This document shows, in pieces, positions 19,530 through 28,373 of a stretch of DNA of 64,000 nucleotides. Under the pieces are notes generated by a model. That model was given only the letters and a program-made list of their open reading frames with translations. It was not told the origin of the DNA and searched no databases. The translations under genes were made by a program, and so were the position numbers. This DNA is from Agromyces laixinhei (GTDB taxonomy: Bacteria > Actinomycetota > Actinomycetes > Actinomycetales > Microbacteriaceae), in contig NZ_CP040872.1 in NCBI RefSeq assembly GCF_006337065.1, positions 682,001 to 746,000 on the forward strand, given 5' to 3'. Numbering within the stretch: the stretch's first letter is position 1; the number at the start of each line of letters is the position of its first letter.

Positions 19530-21119
19530 ATGATCCGAACCACAAGGCGAGGCCCCGCGAAGTGGGCCGCCGCGATTGCCGGCGCCGCAGCCGTCACGGT
19601 CGCCCTCTCCGCGTGCACGCCGCCTGCGCAGAACGATGACGCATCGGCGCCCGCCGGCGAGGTCGACTCGTCGGCCACGATCGAGGCCGGCATCTCCTAC
19701 TCGCTCGGCGGCAGCTTCGACCCGATGCTGGCATCGGGCGCCGTCACCCAGGCAGCCAACTGGCACATCTTCGAGGGCCTCGTCGATCTCGACCCGGTCA
19801 CCCGTGAGCCGTATGCTGCCCTGGCCGCAGACATGCCGACCGAGATCGACGACACCACGTACGAGATCGACCTTCGCGAGGGCGCGACGTTCCAGAACGG
19901 CGACCCGGTCACCGTCGACGACGTCATCTTCAGCTACGAGCGGGTCATGAACCCCGACACCGGCGGGTTCTTCGCGAGCTTCGTCGACTTCATCAACACG
20001 GTCGAGGCCGTCGACGAAGACACCGTTCGGATCACGACCGACTACCCGTTCTCGCTCTTCAACGAGCGTCTCGGCGTCGTGAAGATCGTTCCGAAGGCGC
20101 TCGTCGAGGCCGACGCCGAGGCCTTCGGCGCACTGCCCGTCGGCAGCGGCCCGTACTCGCTCGTCTCGGCCACGCCCGACGAGGCCCTCGTCTTCGAGCG
20201 CTACGACGACTACAACGGCCCGCGCCCCGCGTTGGCCGCCGGCATGAACTGGAACCTGCTGGGCGACCCGGCGGCACGCGTCACCGCGATGTCCTCCGGC
20301 ACGATCCAGGCGATGGAGGACGTTCCCTACATCGACGTGGACGCCCTCGCCTCGGCCGTCGAGGTCGAGACCGTGCAGTCGTTCGGACTCCTCTTCATGA
20401 TGTTCAACACGAAGGTCGCTCCCTTCGACGACCCCCGTGTGCGCCAGGCCTTCTTCTACGCCCTCGACATGGACAAGATCATCGAGACCGGCATGCTCGG
20501 CAACGCCGAGGCCGCGACGTCGTTCCTGCCCGAGTCGCACCCGAACTACAACGAGGCGTCGACGGTCTACACCTACGACCCCGAGAAGGCCAAGGAGCTG
20601 CTCGACGAGGCCGGCGTCAGCGACCTGTCGATCACGCTGCTGACCACCGACACCGGCTGGGTCCGCGAGGTCGCCCCGCTGATCAAGGAGTCGCTCGATG
20701 CCGCCGGCATTGCGACGACCCTCGACATCGGGCAGTCGCCCGCTCAGTACACGAAGGTCGACTCCGGTGACTACCAGGTCATGGTCGCCCCTGGTGACCC
20801 GTCGGTCTTCGGAAACGACGCCGACATCCTGATGCGCTGGTGGTACGGCGACAACGTGTGGCCGAACACGCGCTTCAACTGGGCCGACTCGCCCGAGTAC
20901 GCCGAGCTCACCGAGCTCCTCGACACGGCTGTCGCCGAGTCCGGCGACGCGCAGCAGGAGACGTGGAACCAGGCCTTCGACCTCATGTCGGAGCAGGTGC
21001 CGCTCTACCCGCTGTTCCACCGCAAGCTGCCCACCGCCTGGAACCCCGACGAGCTCGTCGGCTTCGCTCCGGTCCCCACGACCGGTCTGTCGTTCCTCGA
21101 CGTCGGCGTCGCGCAGTAA
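19530..21119 (+). CDS. ABC transporter substrate-binding lipoprotein (SBP_bac_5)
   Basis: The secreted, lipid-anchored receptor of a dipeptide/oligopeptide-type ABC importer, 529 residues. It has a twin-Arg-like basic start (RTTRRGPAKW), a hydrophobic core and the lipobox LSAC, then the family-5 domain with YTYDPEKAKELLDEAG and the peptide/nickel-type core VRQAFFYALDMDKII. The second of two adjacent ATGs (19530) is best placed for GGAG at 19521-19524. Adjacent nanA-K-E genes suggest the ligand is sialic acid, as in the known SatABCD-type importers. A stable hairpin separates it from the permease genes. Confidence 0.93.
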   Translation: MIRTTRRGPAKWAAAIAGAAAVTVALSACTPPAQNDDASAPAGEVDSSATIEAGISYSLGGSFDPMLASGAVTQAANWHIFEGLVDLDPVTREPYAALAADMPTEIDDTTYEIDLREGATFQNGDPVTVDDVIFSYERVMNPDTGGFFASFVDFINTVEAVDEDTVRITTDYPFSLFNERLGVVKIVPKALVEADAEAFGALPVGSGPYSLVSATPDEALVFERYDDYNGPRPALAAGMNWNLLGDPAARVTAMSSGTIQAMEDVPYIDVDALASAVEVETVQSFGLLFMMFNTKVAPFDDPRVRQAFFYALDMDKIIETGMLGNAEAATSFLPESHPNYNEASTVYTYDPEKAKELLDEAGVSDLSITLLTTDTGWVREVAPLIKESLDAAGIATTLDIGQSPAQYTKVDSGDYQVMVAPGDPSVFGNDADILMRWWYGDNVWPNTRFNWADSPEYAELTELLDTAVAESGDAQQETWNQAFDLMSEQVPLYPLFHRKLPTAWNPDELVGFAPVPTTGLSFLDVGVAQ

Positions 21120-21125
21120 CCCCCT

Positions 21126-21156
21126 GACCGGGGCGGGACGCCGTCCCGCCCCGGTC
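21126..21156 (+). terminator. hairpin between binding-protein and permease genes
   Basis: GACCGGGGCGGGA (21126-21138) and TCCCGCCCCGGTC (21144-21156) form a perfect 13-base stem with a 5-base loop, 6 bases after the binding-protein stop. In many importer operons such a hairpin makes partial termination or protects the upstream mRNA, so that the binding protein exceeds the membrane parts. Confidence 0.75.
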
Positions 21157-21211
21157 CCCCTGTTCTCCGACCGCGTCGTCGCGGTCCACTCTCGAGCCGG
21201 AAGGACGGGCC

Positions 21212-22168
21212 GTGTCGAACACGCTCCGACTGATCGGGCGCAGACTCATCCAGTTGCCCCTGATGATCCTGGGCATCACGTTCCTCGTATTCTTCGTGAT
21301 GTCCTTCTCCCAAGTCGACCCGGCGATCACCGCACTCGGTGAAGGTGCCTCGGTCGAAGACCGCGAAGCGTATCGCGATGCACACGGGCTGAACGACCCC
21401 CTGCTGGTGCGCTACTTCGCCTTCCTTGCAGGGCTCGTGCGGTTCGACCTCGGCACCTACACGGCCCGGCAGCTGCCGGTGAGCGATGCGGTGGCCAGTG
21501 CGTTCCCGGTCACCCTCCAGCTGACGTTCCTCGGTCTCATCATCGCCGTCATCGGAGCAACGCTCCTCGGTGTGGCGGCGGCGCTCTACCGCGACCGCTG
21601 GCCCGACCAGGTCATCCGCGTGCTCTCGGTCGGCTCGCTGTCGATGCCGTCGTTCTGGCTCGCCGTGCTGCTCATCCAGCTCTTCACCCTTCAGCTGAAC
21701 CTCCTCCCGGCATCCGGCCCCCTCCCGTCGTTCAGCGAGGACCCCGGCGGATGGCTCGCCAGGATGACCCTGCCGGCCATCTCGCTCGCCGTTCCGGTGA
21801 TCGGCCAGCTCTCACGCGTCGTCCGCACGGCGATGGTCGAAGAACTCGACCGCGACTACGTGCGCACCGCCGTCGGTGCCGGCGTTCCCCGGCCGGTCGT
21901 GATCGCCCGCAACGTGTTCCGCAACGCGCTCATCACGCCGGTCACGGTGCTCGGCCTGCGCGTCGGCTACCTCATCGGCGGCGCGGTGGTCATCGAGATC
22001 ATCTTCGCGCTGCCCGGCATGGGCACGCTGATCCTCCAGGGCATCACCAACAACGAACCCAATCTCGTGCAGGGAGTCACGCTCATGGTGGCCCTCGCGT
22101 TCGTCGTGATCAACATCATCGTCGACCTCCTGTACGTGCTCATCAACCCGCGAATCAGGTCGGTGTGA
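21212..22168 (+). CDS. ABC transporter permease (DppB/OppB type)
   Basis: A 318-residue permease with about six helices and the standard opening LRLIGRRLIQLPLMILGITFLVFFVM. The EAA loop that contacts the ATPase reads DYVRTAVGAGVPRPVVIARNVFRNAL (in two parts), followed by the closing VIEIIFALPGMGTLILQGI. A GTG start follows GGAAGGA. It forms the membrane channel together with the next gene's permease half, which starts 1 base after its stop. Confidence 0.94.
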   Translation: MSNTLRLIGRRLIQLPLMILGITFLVFFVMSFSQVDPAITALGEGASVEDREAYRDAHGLNDPLLVRYFAFLAGLVRFDLGTYTARQLPVSDAVASAFPVTLQLTFLGLIIAVIGATLLGVAAALYRDRWPDQVIRVLSVGSLSMPSFWLAVLLIQLFTLQLNLLPASGPLPSFSEDPGGWLARMTLPAISLAVPVIGQLSRVVRTAMVEELDRDYVRTAVGAGVPRPVVIARNVFRNALITPVTVLGLRVGYLIGGAVVIEIIFALPGMGTLILQGITNNEPNLVQGVTLMVALAFVVINIIVDLLYVLINPRIRSV

Positions 22169-22169
22169 C

Positions 22170-24269
22170 ATGCGACGCAAACTGACAGAGAAACTCTCCA
22201 AGCCCGGCCTGCGCCTGGGCGGCCTGCCGCTCGGCTCGAAGATCGCACTCGGCTTCCTCGTGCTGATCGCGCTGAGTGCGGTGTTCGCGCCGTGGATCGC
22301 ACCGTACGACCCGCTGGCCTCCGGGCCGCCCGTGCAGCCGCCGAGCCCCGAGCACTGGTTCGGCACCGACCGTCAGGGCCGGGACATCTTCTCCCGCCTC
22401 ATGTACGGCGGCCGCTACTCGCTCACGATCGGTCTCGGAGCCACGGTCGTGGCACTGCTGGCCGCTGCGGTGTTCGGCACGATCGCCGCGACGGCGCCCA
22501 AGTGGATCTCCGAGATCGTGATGCGCGTGATGGACGTCATCATGTCGTTCCCCGGCATCGCGCTCGCGGCGGTCTTCGTCACCGTGTTCGGCCAGTCGCT
22601 ACCGGTGCTCGTGATGACCATCGCATTCCTCTACACACCGCAGCTGACCCGCGTCGTGCGAGCGAACGTGCTCGACCAGTACGGCGAGGACTACGTCTCC
22701 GCGGTGCGGGTCATGGGAGCCTCCACCCCCCGCATCATCACCAAGCACGTCGTGCGCAACAGCCTCGCGCCCGTGCTCGTGTTCGCCACGGTGCTCGTCG
22801 CCGACGCGATCGTGCTCGAGGCATCCCTCTCGTTCCTGCAGGCCGGCGTACCGGCGCCCGAGCCGTCGTGGGGCAACGTGATCGCCGACGGCCGCAACCT
22901 CGTGATGAGCGGCTACTGGTGGGCCACCTTCTTCCCGGGCCTCCTGATCCTCCTGACGGTGCTCAGCCTGAACATCCTCTCCGAGGGCATGACCGACGCG
23001 ATGATCTCGCCTCGTGCGCGCAAGCTGACGGCCGATGCCGCCTCGACCGAGGAATCGACGCACGACCTCGAGGCCGAGCAGGCGCCCCTGCACGAAGGCG
23101 CGACGCCCGATCAGGTCGCCGCGGGCATCGACGAGCTCGAGGCCTTCGAGACGTCGATCGTCGGCAGGACCGAGCTCGCCGAGCAGCAGGCGGATGAGGA
23201 CTCCGGCCTGCACGTCACGACGAAGGTCGTGCCGCTCGACGTGCGGCTCGCCCAGCTCAGGGACCGCGAGCAGGCGCGCAGCGACCGCCTCGTGTACTCG
23301 AGCGATGCGCCGCCCCTCCTCGACGTGCAGGACCTGCAGATCTCCTTCCCCCGTCACGGCGATGTCGATGTCGTCGACCACGTCAACTTCACCGTTCGCC
23401 CCGGCGAGACCATGGCGCTCGTCGGCGAGTCGGGATGCGGCAAGTCGATCACGTCGCTCGCGATCATGGGTCTGCTCGACCCCCGTGCCAACATCCGCGG
23501 CAAGATCATGTTCGACGGCAAGGACCTGCTCGCGATGTCCCCGGCGGAGCGCAACGCCCTGCGCGGCAACGACATCGCGATGATCTACCAGGATGCGCTG
23601 AGTTCGCTGAATCCCGCCATGCTCATCCGATCGCAGATGAAGCAGCTCACGGCGCGCGGGGGAACCCGCTCGGCCGAGGACCTGCTCGAACTCGTCGGCC
23701 TCGACCCGAAACGCACGCTCGCGTCGTACCCGCACGAACTCTCCGGCGGGCAGCGCCAGCGCGTGCTCATCGCCATGGCGCTCACGCGCGACCCGCGCCT
23801 CGTGATCGCCGACGAGCCGACGACGGCGCTCGACGTGACCGTGCAGGCGCAGGTGATCGAGCTGCTCAACCGGCTGCGCGACGAACTCGGCTTCGCGATG
23901 CTCTTCGTCTCGCACGACCTGGCGCTCGTCGCCGAGCTCGCACACCGCATCACCGTGATGTACGCGGGGCAGGTCGTCGAGCAGGGCACCACGGGCGAGC
24001 TGCTGACCCAGCCGGTGCACGAGTACACGCGGGGCCTGCTCGGCGCGGTGCTCTCGATCGAGTCCGGTTCGGATCGCCTCCACCAGGTGCCGGGCGTCGT
24101 CCCGTCGCCGCGGGACTTCCCGGTCGGCGACCGGTTCGCGCCGCGTTCCGCCGACCCTGCGCGCAATGCCGGAGTCATTCCGGTGCGCCGCCGCATCGAG
24201 GGCACCGACCACTATTACGCCGGGCATCCTGACGATGCTCCGGTCGAGCCGATGGGGGCAGGACGATGA
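22170..24269 (+). CDS. fused ABC permease (DppC type) and ATPase (DppD type)
   Basis: A 699-residue fusion. Residues about 1-285 are a DppC-type permease (WFGTDRQGRDIFSRLMYGGRYSL, EAA loop EDYVSAVRVMGAS). A charged linker of about 95 residues follows. Residues about 381-650 are an ATPase with Walker A GESGCGKS (418-425), Q-loop IYQDALSSLNP, signature LSGGQ (about 524), Walker B VIADEP and H-loop SHD. The C-terminal segment has the oligopeptide-type DHYYAGHP. Such fusions occur in actinobacterial peptide-type importers. It overlaps the next ATPase gene by 4 bases. Confidence 0.93.
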   Translation: MRRKLTEKLSKPGLRLGGLPLGSKIALGFLVLIALSAVFAPWIAPYDPLASGPPVQPPSPEHWFGTDRQGRDIFSRLMYGGRYSLTIGLGATVVALLAAAVFGTIAATAPKWISEIVMRVMDVIMSFPGIALAAVFVTVFGQSLPVLVMTIAFLYTPQLTRVVRANVLDQYGEDYVSAVRVMGASTPRIITKHVVRNSLAPVLVFATVLVADAIVLEASLSFLQAGVPAPEPSWGNVIADGRNLVMSGYWWATFFPGLLILLTVLSLNILSEGMTDAMISPRARKLTADAASTEESTHDLEAEQAPLHEGATPDQVAAGIDELEAFETSIVGRTELAEQQADEDSGLHVTTKVVPLDVRLAQLRDREQARSDRLVYSSDAPPLLDVQDLQISFPRHGDVDVVDHVNFTVRPGETMALVGESGCGKSITSLAIMGLLDPRANIRGKIMFDGKDLLAMSPAERNALRGNDIAMIYQDALSSLNPAMLIRSQMKQLTARGGTRSAEDLLELVGLDPKRTLASYPHELSGGQRQRVLIAMALTRDPRLVIADEPTTALDVTVQAQVIELLNRLRDELGFAMLFVSHDLALVAELAHRITVMYAGQVVEQGTTGELLTQPVHEYTRGLLGAVLSIESGSDRLHQVPGVVPSPRDFPVGDRFAPRSADPARNAGVIPVRRRIEGTDHYYAGHPDDAPVEPMGAGR

Positions 24270-25063
24270 ACGAACCCGTCATCGAGCTGAAGGACGTGCA
24301 CGTCCGATACAAGGCTCGCAATTCGACCTTCAGGAACCGCCAGTACGTCGACGCGCTCGACGGCGTCTCGCTCACCGTGCGACGCGGGCAGACCCTCGGC
24401 ATCGTCGGGGAGTCCGGGTCGGGCAAGTCGACCTCGGCGAAGGTGCTCGTCGGACTCGAGAAGCCGACGTCCGGCCAGGTGAAGTTCGGCGGCGAGCCGG
24501 TGAAGTCGTTCTCCGCATCGGTGCGCCGCCGCCTCGGCCGCATCCTGTCGGTCGTCTTCCAGGATCCGGCAACCGCGCTGAACGCGAGGATGACGATCCG
24601 CGACGCCCTGCTCGACCCCTTGCAGGTGCACCGCATCGGCACCAGGGCGCAGCGCGAGGCGAAGGTGCGCGACCTGATCGGGCTGGTCGGGCTTCCGGCC
24701 TCCACCCTCGATGCGCTTCCCGGCCAGCTCTCTGGCGGTCAGCGTCAGCGCGTCGCGATCGCTCGCGCACTCGTGCTCGACCCGCAGGTGATCATCGCGG
24801 ACGAGCCGACGTCGGCGCTCGACGTGTCGGTTCGGGCGCAGATCCTGAACCTCCTCACCGACCTGAAGAACGAGCTGGGTCTCGGCATGGTGTTCATCTC
24901 GCACGACATCCAGACGGTCCGCTACCTCTCCGACGAGATCGCCGTGATGAACAAGGGACGCGTGGTGGAGTTCGGCACCGCGCAACACGTCTTCGACGAT
25001 CCCTCCGACGACTACACCCGCACGCTGCTCGGCGCAGCGCCGAGCCTGTTGGCACCCCGCTGA
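24266..25063 (+). CDS. ABC transporter ATP-binding protein (OppF type)
   Basis: A 265-residue second ATPase: Walker A GESGSGKS (about 48), Q-loop VFQDPATALNARMTI, signature LSGGQ, Walker B VIIADEP, H-loop SHDIQTVRYLSD. It pairs with the ATPase half of the preceding fusion to power import. The ATG overlaps the upstream stop (ATGA), so translation is coupled. The next gene, nanA, starts 63 bases later. Confidence 0.94.
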   Translation: MNEPVIELKDVHVRYKARNSTFRNRQYVDALDGVSLTVRRGQTLGIVGESGSGKSTSAKVLVGLEKPTSGQVKFGGEPVKSFSASVRRRLGRILSVVFQDPATALNARMTIRDALLDPLQVHRIGTRAQREAKVRDLIGLVGLPASTLDALPGQLSGGQRQRVAIARALVLDPQVIIADEPTSALDVSVRAQILNLLTDLKNELGLGMVFISHDIQTVRYLSDEIAVMNKGRVVEFGTAQHVFDDPSDDYTRTLLGAAPSLLAPR

Positions 25064-25126
25064 ACCGGTACCGACCGACCACCGACCACGACTGAACCAC
25101 GAACACGAACCATCAGGAGCTCCAAC

Positions 25127-26049
25127 GTGACCACCACCGCCTTCCGCGGCGTCATCCCGCCCGTTCTCACCCCGCTCGACGAATCGGGCGCCTTCGATGA
25201 AGCCGCGTTCGAGCGCCTCGTCGAACGGCTCATCACCGCCGGCGTGCACGGCCTGTTCGTGCTCGGCTCCTCGGGCGAGGTCGCGTTCCTCTCCGACGAC
25301 GAGCGCACTCGCGTGCTCGAGGCATCCGTTCGCATCTCGGCCGGCCGCGTGCCGGTGATCGCGGGCGTCAACGAGATGACACCCGCTCGCGTCATCGGCC
25401 AGGTGCGCCTCGCCGAAGCGGCGGGCGTCGACGCGATCGTCGCGACCGCCGTTCTACGCGCGTCCGAGCGCCGCCGAGACCGAGGCGCACTTCCGCGCCA
25501 TCGCCGCCGCGACGGCCCTGCCGCTCTTCGCCTACGACGTGCCCGTGCGCGTGCACTCGAAGCTCGACCACGCGATGCTCGTGCGTCTCGGCGCAGAGGG
25601 AGTGCTCGCCGGGCGTCAAGGACTCGAGCGGCGACGACGTCGCGTTCCGCCGCCTCGTGATGGCCAACCGCGCGGCCGGCAGCCCGCTCACGCTCTTCAC
25701 GGGCCACGAGGTCGTCGTCGACGGCGCGCTGCTCGCGGGCGCCGACGGCGTCGTGCCCGGCCTCGGCAATGTCGACCCGGTGCGCTACGTGCAGCTCTTC
25801 GACGCGGCGGGCGCCGCCGACTGGGCGCGCGTGCGCGAACTGCAGGACGAGGTCGCCGAGCTCTTCGAGATCGTCTTCCAGGCGAGCGGCGTGAGCGGCG
25901 AGGCGGCCGGGCTCGGCGCGTTCAAGACGGCTCTCGCCCACCTCGGCGTCATCGCCTCGAACCGGATGTCGCAGCCGGTGCCGTCGCTCGAGGGCGACAC
26001 CGTGGCACGCATCACCGCGATCGTCGATCGCGCGGAACTCTCGGCCTGA
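25127..26049 (+). pseudogene. nanA: DapA-family aldolase (NanA-like), two frameshifts
   Basis: Three reading frames together give a complete DapA-family aldolase of about 306 residues. GTG start with GGAG upstream, then IPPVLTPLDESGAFDEAAFERLVERL and the GSSGE motif in the first frame; PLFAYDVPVRVHSKL (the Tyr region) in the second; GVKDSSGDD (Schiff-base Lys) and the C-terminal part in the third. The breaks are near 25449-25454 (two bases missing or one extra, where ATAPFY is expected) and at GGG 25611-25613 (one extra G). Next to nanK and nanE it should split N-acetylneuraminate into N-acetylmannosamine and pyruvate. As written it cannot make a full enzyme. Confidence 0.82.
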
Positions 26050-26987
26050 TGCGCGCCGCCATCGGCGTCGACCTCGGCGGCACGAAGATCGCCGCCGGGC
26101 TCGTCGGCGAGGGCGGCGTGGTGCTGGGCCGCGCCTCGGCGCCGACCCCGGCCGTTCACGGCCCGGGTGCCGTGCTCGACACGGTCGTGCGCCTCGCGAG
26201 GTCGCTCGCGGAGCGCGCAGGCCCCGAGATCGTGCTGAGCGGATGCGGTGTCGGCTCCGCCGGAGTCATCGATCGGGCGAGCGGCGCGGTCGCGTCGGCG
26301 ACCGATTCGCTGCCCGGATGGACGGGCACGCCGGTGCGCGACGCGCTCGCGGCAGAACTCGGCCTTCCGGTCTCCGTCGTCAACGACGTGCACGCGCACG
26401 CCCTGGGTGAGGCGCTGCACGGCGCGGGCGCCGGTGCGCCCACCGTGCTCATGATCGCCGCCGGCACCGGTGTCGGCGGCGCGCTCGTCATCGACGGGCG
26501 GGTGCACTCGGGGCGTCGCGGCGTCTCGGGTCACTTCGGCCACGTGCCCTCGGCCGAGGCAGCCGGGAGACCGTGCACCTGCGGCCGAACCGGGCACCTC
26601 GAAGCGGTCGCCTCCGGGCCCGCGATGTGCGCCGTCTATCGCGAGTCGAGCGGCGACCCGTCGGTCACCGACGGCCGCGTGGTCGTGCAGCGCGCGGAAG
26701 CGGGCGACGTGCACGCCGAGGCATCCGTCGCCCTCGCGGGCCGTGCCCTCGGCCGCACGATCGGCGGACTCGTGAACGCCCTCGACCCCGACGTCGTGAT
26801 CGTCGGGGGCGGGCTCGCGTCGGCCGGCGAAGGTTGGTGGCGAGCGCTTCGCGAAGCCGCCGACGACGAACGGATCGCGCTGCTCGCCGACACGCCGATC
26901 GTGGGCGCCGCCCTCGGTGCCGATGCCGCGATCGTGGGGGCCGCCGCCCTCATCACCACTGCAACACCCCTGGAGGAGCCAGCATGA
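26049..26987 (+). CDS. nanK: ROK-family sugar kinase (NanK-like)
   Basis: A 312-residue ROK protein that would phosphorylate N-acetylmannosamine. The ATP phosphate motif GVDLGGTKIAAG opens the protein, NDVHAHALGEALHGAG carries the catalytic Asp, and the zinc region reads GHFGH...CTCGRTGH. The last ligand of the usual CxCGxxGC pattern is His here. VIVGGGLASAG completes the fold. The ATG overlaps the preceding stop (TGATG) and the end overlaps nanE by 4 bases, so three catabolic genes are coupled. There is no DNA-binding domain, which separates it from ROK repressors. Confidence 0.93.
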   Translation: MRAAIGVDLGGTKIAAGLVGEGGVVLGRASAPTPAVHGPGAVLDTVVRLARSLAERAGPEIVLSGCGVGSAGVIDRASGAVASATDSLPGWTGTPVRDALAAELGLPVSVVNDVHAHALGEALHGAGAGAPTVLMIAAGTGVGGALVIDGRVHSGRRGVSGHFGHVPSAEAAGRPCTCGRTGHLEAVASGPAMCAVYRESSGDPSVTDGRVVVQRAEAGDVHAEASVALAGRALGRTIGGLVNALDPDVVIVGGGLASAGEGWWRALREAADDERIALLADTPIVGAALGADAAIVGAAALITTATPLEEPA

Positions 26988-27670
26988 CCGACCTCGACCT
27001 CAGCACGCTTCGCGGCGGGCTCATCGTCTCGTGCCAGGCGTATCCGGGCGAACCCATGCGGCACCCCGAGACCATGGCGCAGTTCGCCGAATCGGCCGTG
27101 CGCGGCGGTGCGGTCGGCATCCGCGCGCAGGGCATCGCCGATGTGCGCCTCATCCATGAACGCGTGGCACTTCCGCAGATCGGGCTCTGGAAGGACGGCG
27201 ACGGCGGGGTCTTCATCACGCCGACCTTCGAGCATGCGCTCGAGGTTGCGCGGGCCGGTGCCGAGATCGTCGCGATCGACGGCACCCGACGCGCTCGGCC
27301 CGACGGGTTGAGCCTCGCCGAGACGGTCCGGCGCCTGCACGATGAGGCCGGCGTGCTCGTCATGGCCGACGTGGGGTCGGTCGCCGACGGTCTCGCAGCG
27401 TCGGAGGCCGGCGCGGATCTGGTCGGTACCACCCTGTGCGGTTACACCGAGGAGCGGCCGAAGACCGTCGGTCCCGACCTCGAAGTGCTCGCGGAACTCG
27501 CCGCCCGGCTCGACGTGCCGGTCATCGCAGAGGGCCGGGTGCACACGCCGGCGCAGGCTTCGGCGTGCATCGACGCCGGAGCGTTCGCGGTCGTCGTCGG
27601 AACCGCGATCACGCATCCCGAGACGATCACCGGCTGGTTCGCCGCGGCCGTCGAGCGACGTTCCGAGTAA
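26984..27670 (+). CDS. nanE: N-acylglucosamine-6-phosphate 2-epimerase
   Basis: Turns N-acetylmannosamine 6-phosphate into N-acetylglucosamine 6-phosphate. The 228-residue TIM barrel shows GGLIVSCQAYPGEPM at the start, GAVGIRAQGIADVR, the catalytic-Lys region IGLWK, IVAIDGTRRARPDG, and the phosphate loops VIAEGRVHTPAQA and AVVVGTAITHP. It starts inside the nanK stop. The next enzymes, NagA and NagB, are not in this window. Confidence 0.94.
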   Translation: MTDLDLSTLRGGLIVSCQAYPGEPMRHPETMAQFAESAVRGGAVGIRAQGIADVRLIHERVALPQIGLWKDGDGGVFITPTFEHALEVARAGAEIVAIDGTRRARPDGLSLAETVRRLHDEAGVLVMADVGSVADGLAASEAGADLVGTTLCGYTEERPKTVGPDLEVLAELAARLDVPVIAEGRVHTPAQASACIDAGAFAVVVGTAITHPETITGWFAAAVERRSE

Positions 27671-27720
27671 GTCGGCCGAATCTCCGTATCGAGGTCGACC
27701 GACGCGCGTACAGTGAAGGC

Positions 27721-28371
27721 GTGAGTTCGTCCCAGTCGCCCCGCCGTGACGCGAGGCGAAATCATGAACGGCTGCTCATCGAGGCGAAGCACCTCTTCGC
27801 CGAGCGGGGCATCGACGCGCCGCTCGACGAACTCGCGGCCCGGGCCGGTGTCGGAGCGGGCACCGTCTACCGTCACTTCCCGAACCGCGACGCCCTCGTG
27901 CGAGAGCTCTACGATGACGCGGTCGCAGATCTGGCGGAGTTCGCTCCGCAGTTCCTGAACGCCGAGACCGGGTGGCGGGCGATCGAGCTCTGGCTCGAGC
28001 GGGTGAGCGGGTGGTTGGCCGCTTCGCCGCACCTGCAGGCGGTGATGGCCCGCGTCGCCGAGCTCGATCCCGACCACCGGCCGGCCGCCGAGTTCGCCCC
28101 GATGATGGACGCGGTGGTCGCCCGCGCACAGGCCGAAGGGTTGCTGCGCGACGACGTCACCGCCGTCGATCTCAGCGTGATGGTCGACATGCTCGGCTCG
28201 CTCGGGCAGTACGGCGATGCATACCTGCCATTCCGCCGCCGCCAGCTGGGCATCGTGCTCGACGGGCTGCGCGCCCGGCCCGACCTCACGCCGCTGCCCG
28301 GCGACGGGCAGGCGTTCGACGAGTTCCACGACATGTCGCACGCCAGGGCGCCGAAACGCACGCCTCGCTGA
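27721..28371 (+). CDS. TetR-family regulator
   Basis: A 216-residue one-domain-plus-ligand repressor. The helix-turn-helix is APLDELAARAGVGAGTVYRHFPNRDALVRELY (about residues 30-62), followed by a helical C-terminal TetR domain with no recognised ligand. The GTG at 27721 gives a short basic N-terminus (SSSQSPRRDARRNHERLL). The C-terminus converges on the VOC gene with a 2-base gap, and its operator is not clear. Confidence 0.9.
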   Translation: MSSSQSPRRDARRNHERLLIEAKHLFAERGIDAPLDELAARAGVGAGTVYRHFPNRDALVRELYDDAVADLAEFAPQFLNAETGWRAIELWLERVSGWLAASPHLQAVMARVAELDPDHRPAAEFAPMMDAVVARAQAEGLLRDDVTAVDLSVMVDMLGSLGQYGDAYLPFRRRQLGIVLDGLRARPDLTPLPGDGQAFDEFHDMSHARAPKRTPR

Positions 28372-28373
28372 CG

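Noticed and set aside
27436..27720. Longer start for the TetR protein
   Set aside because: The extra upstream frame is antisense-like sequence inside nanE; the regulator starts at GTG 27721.
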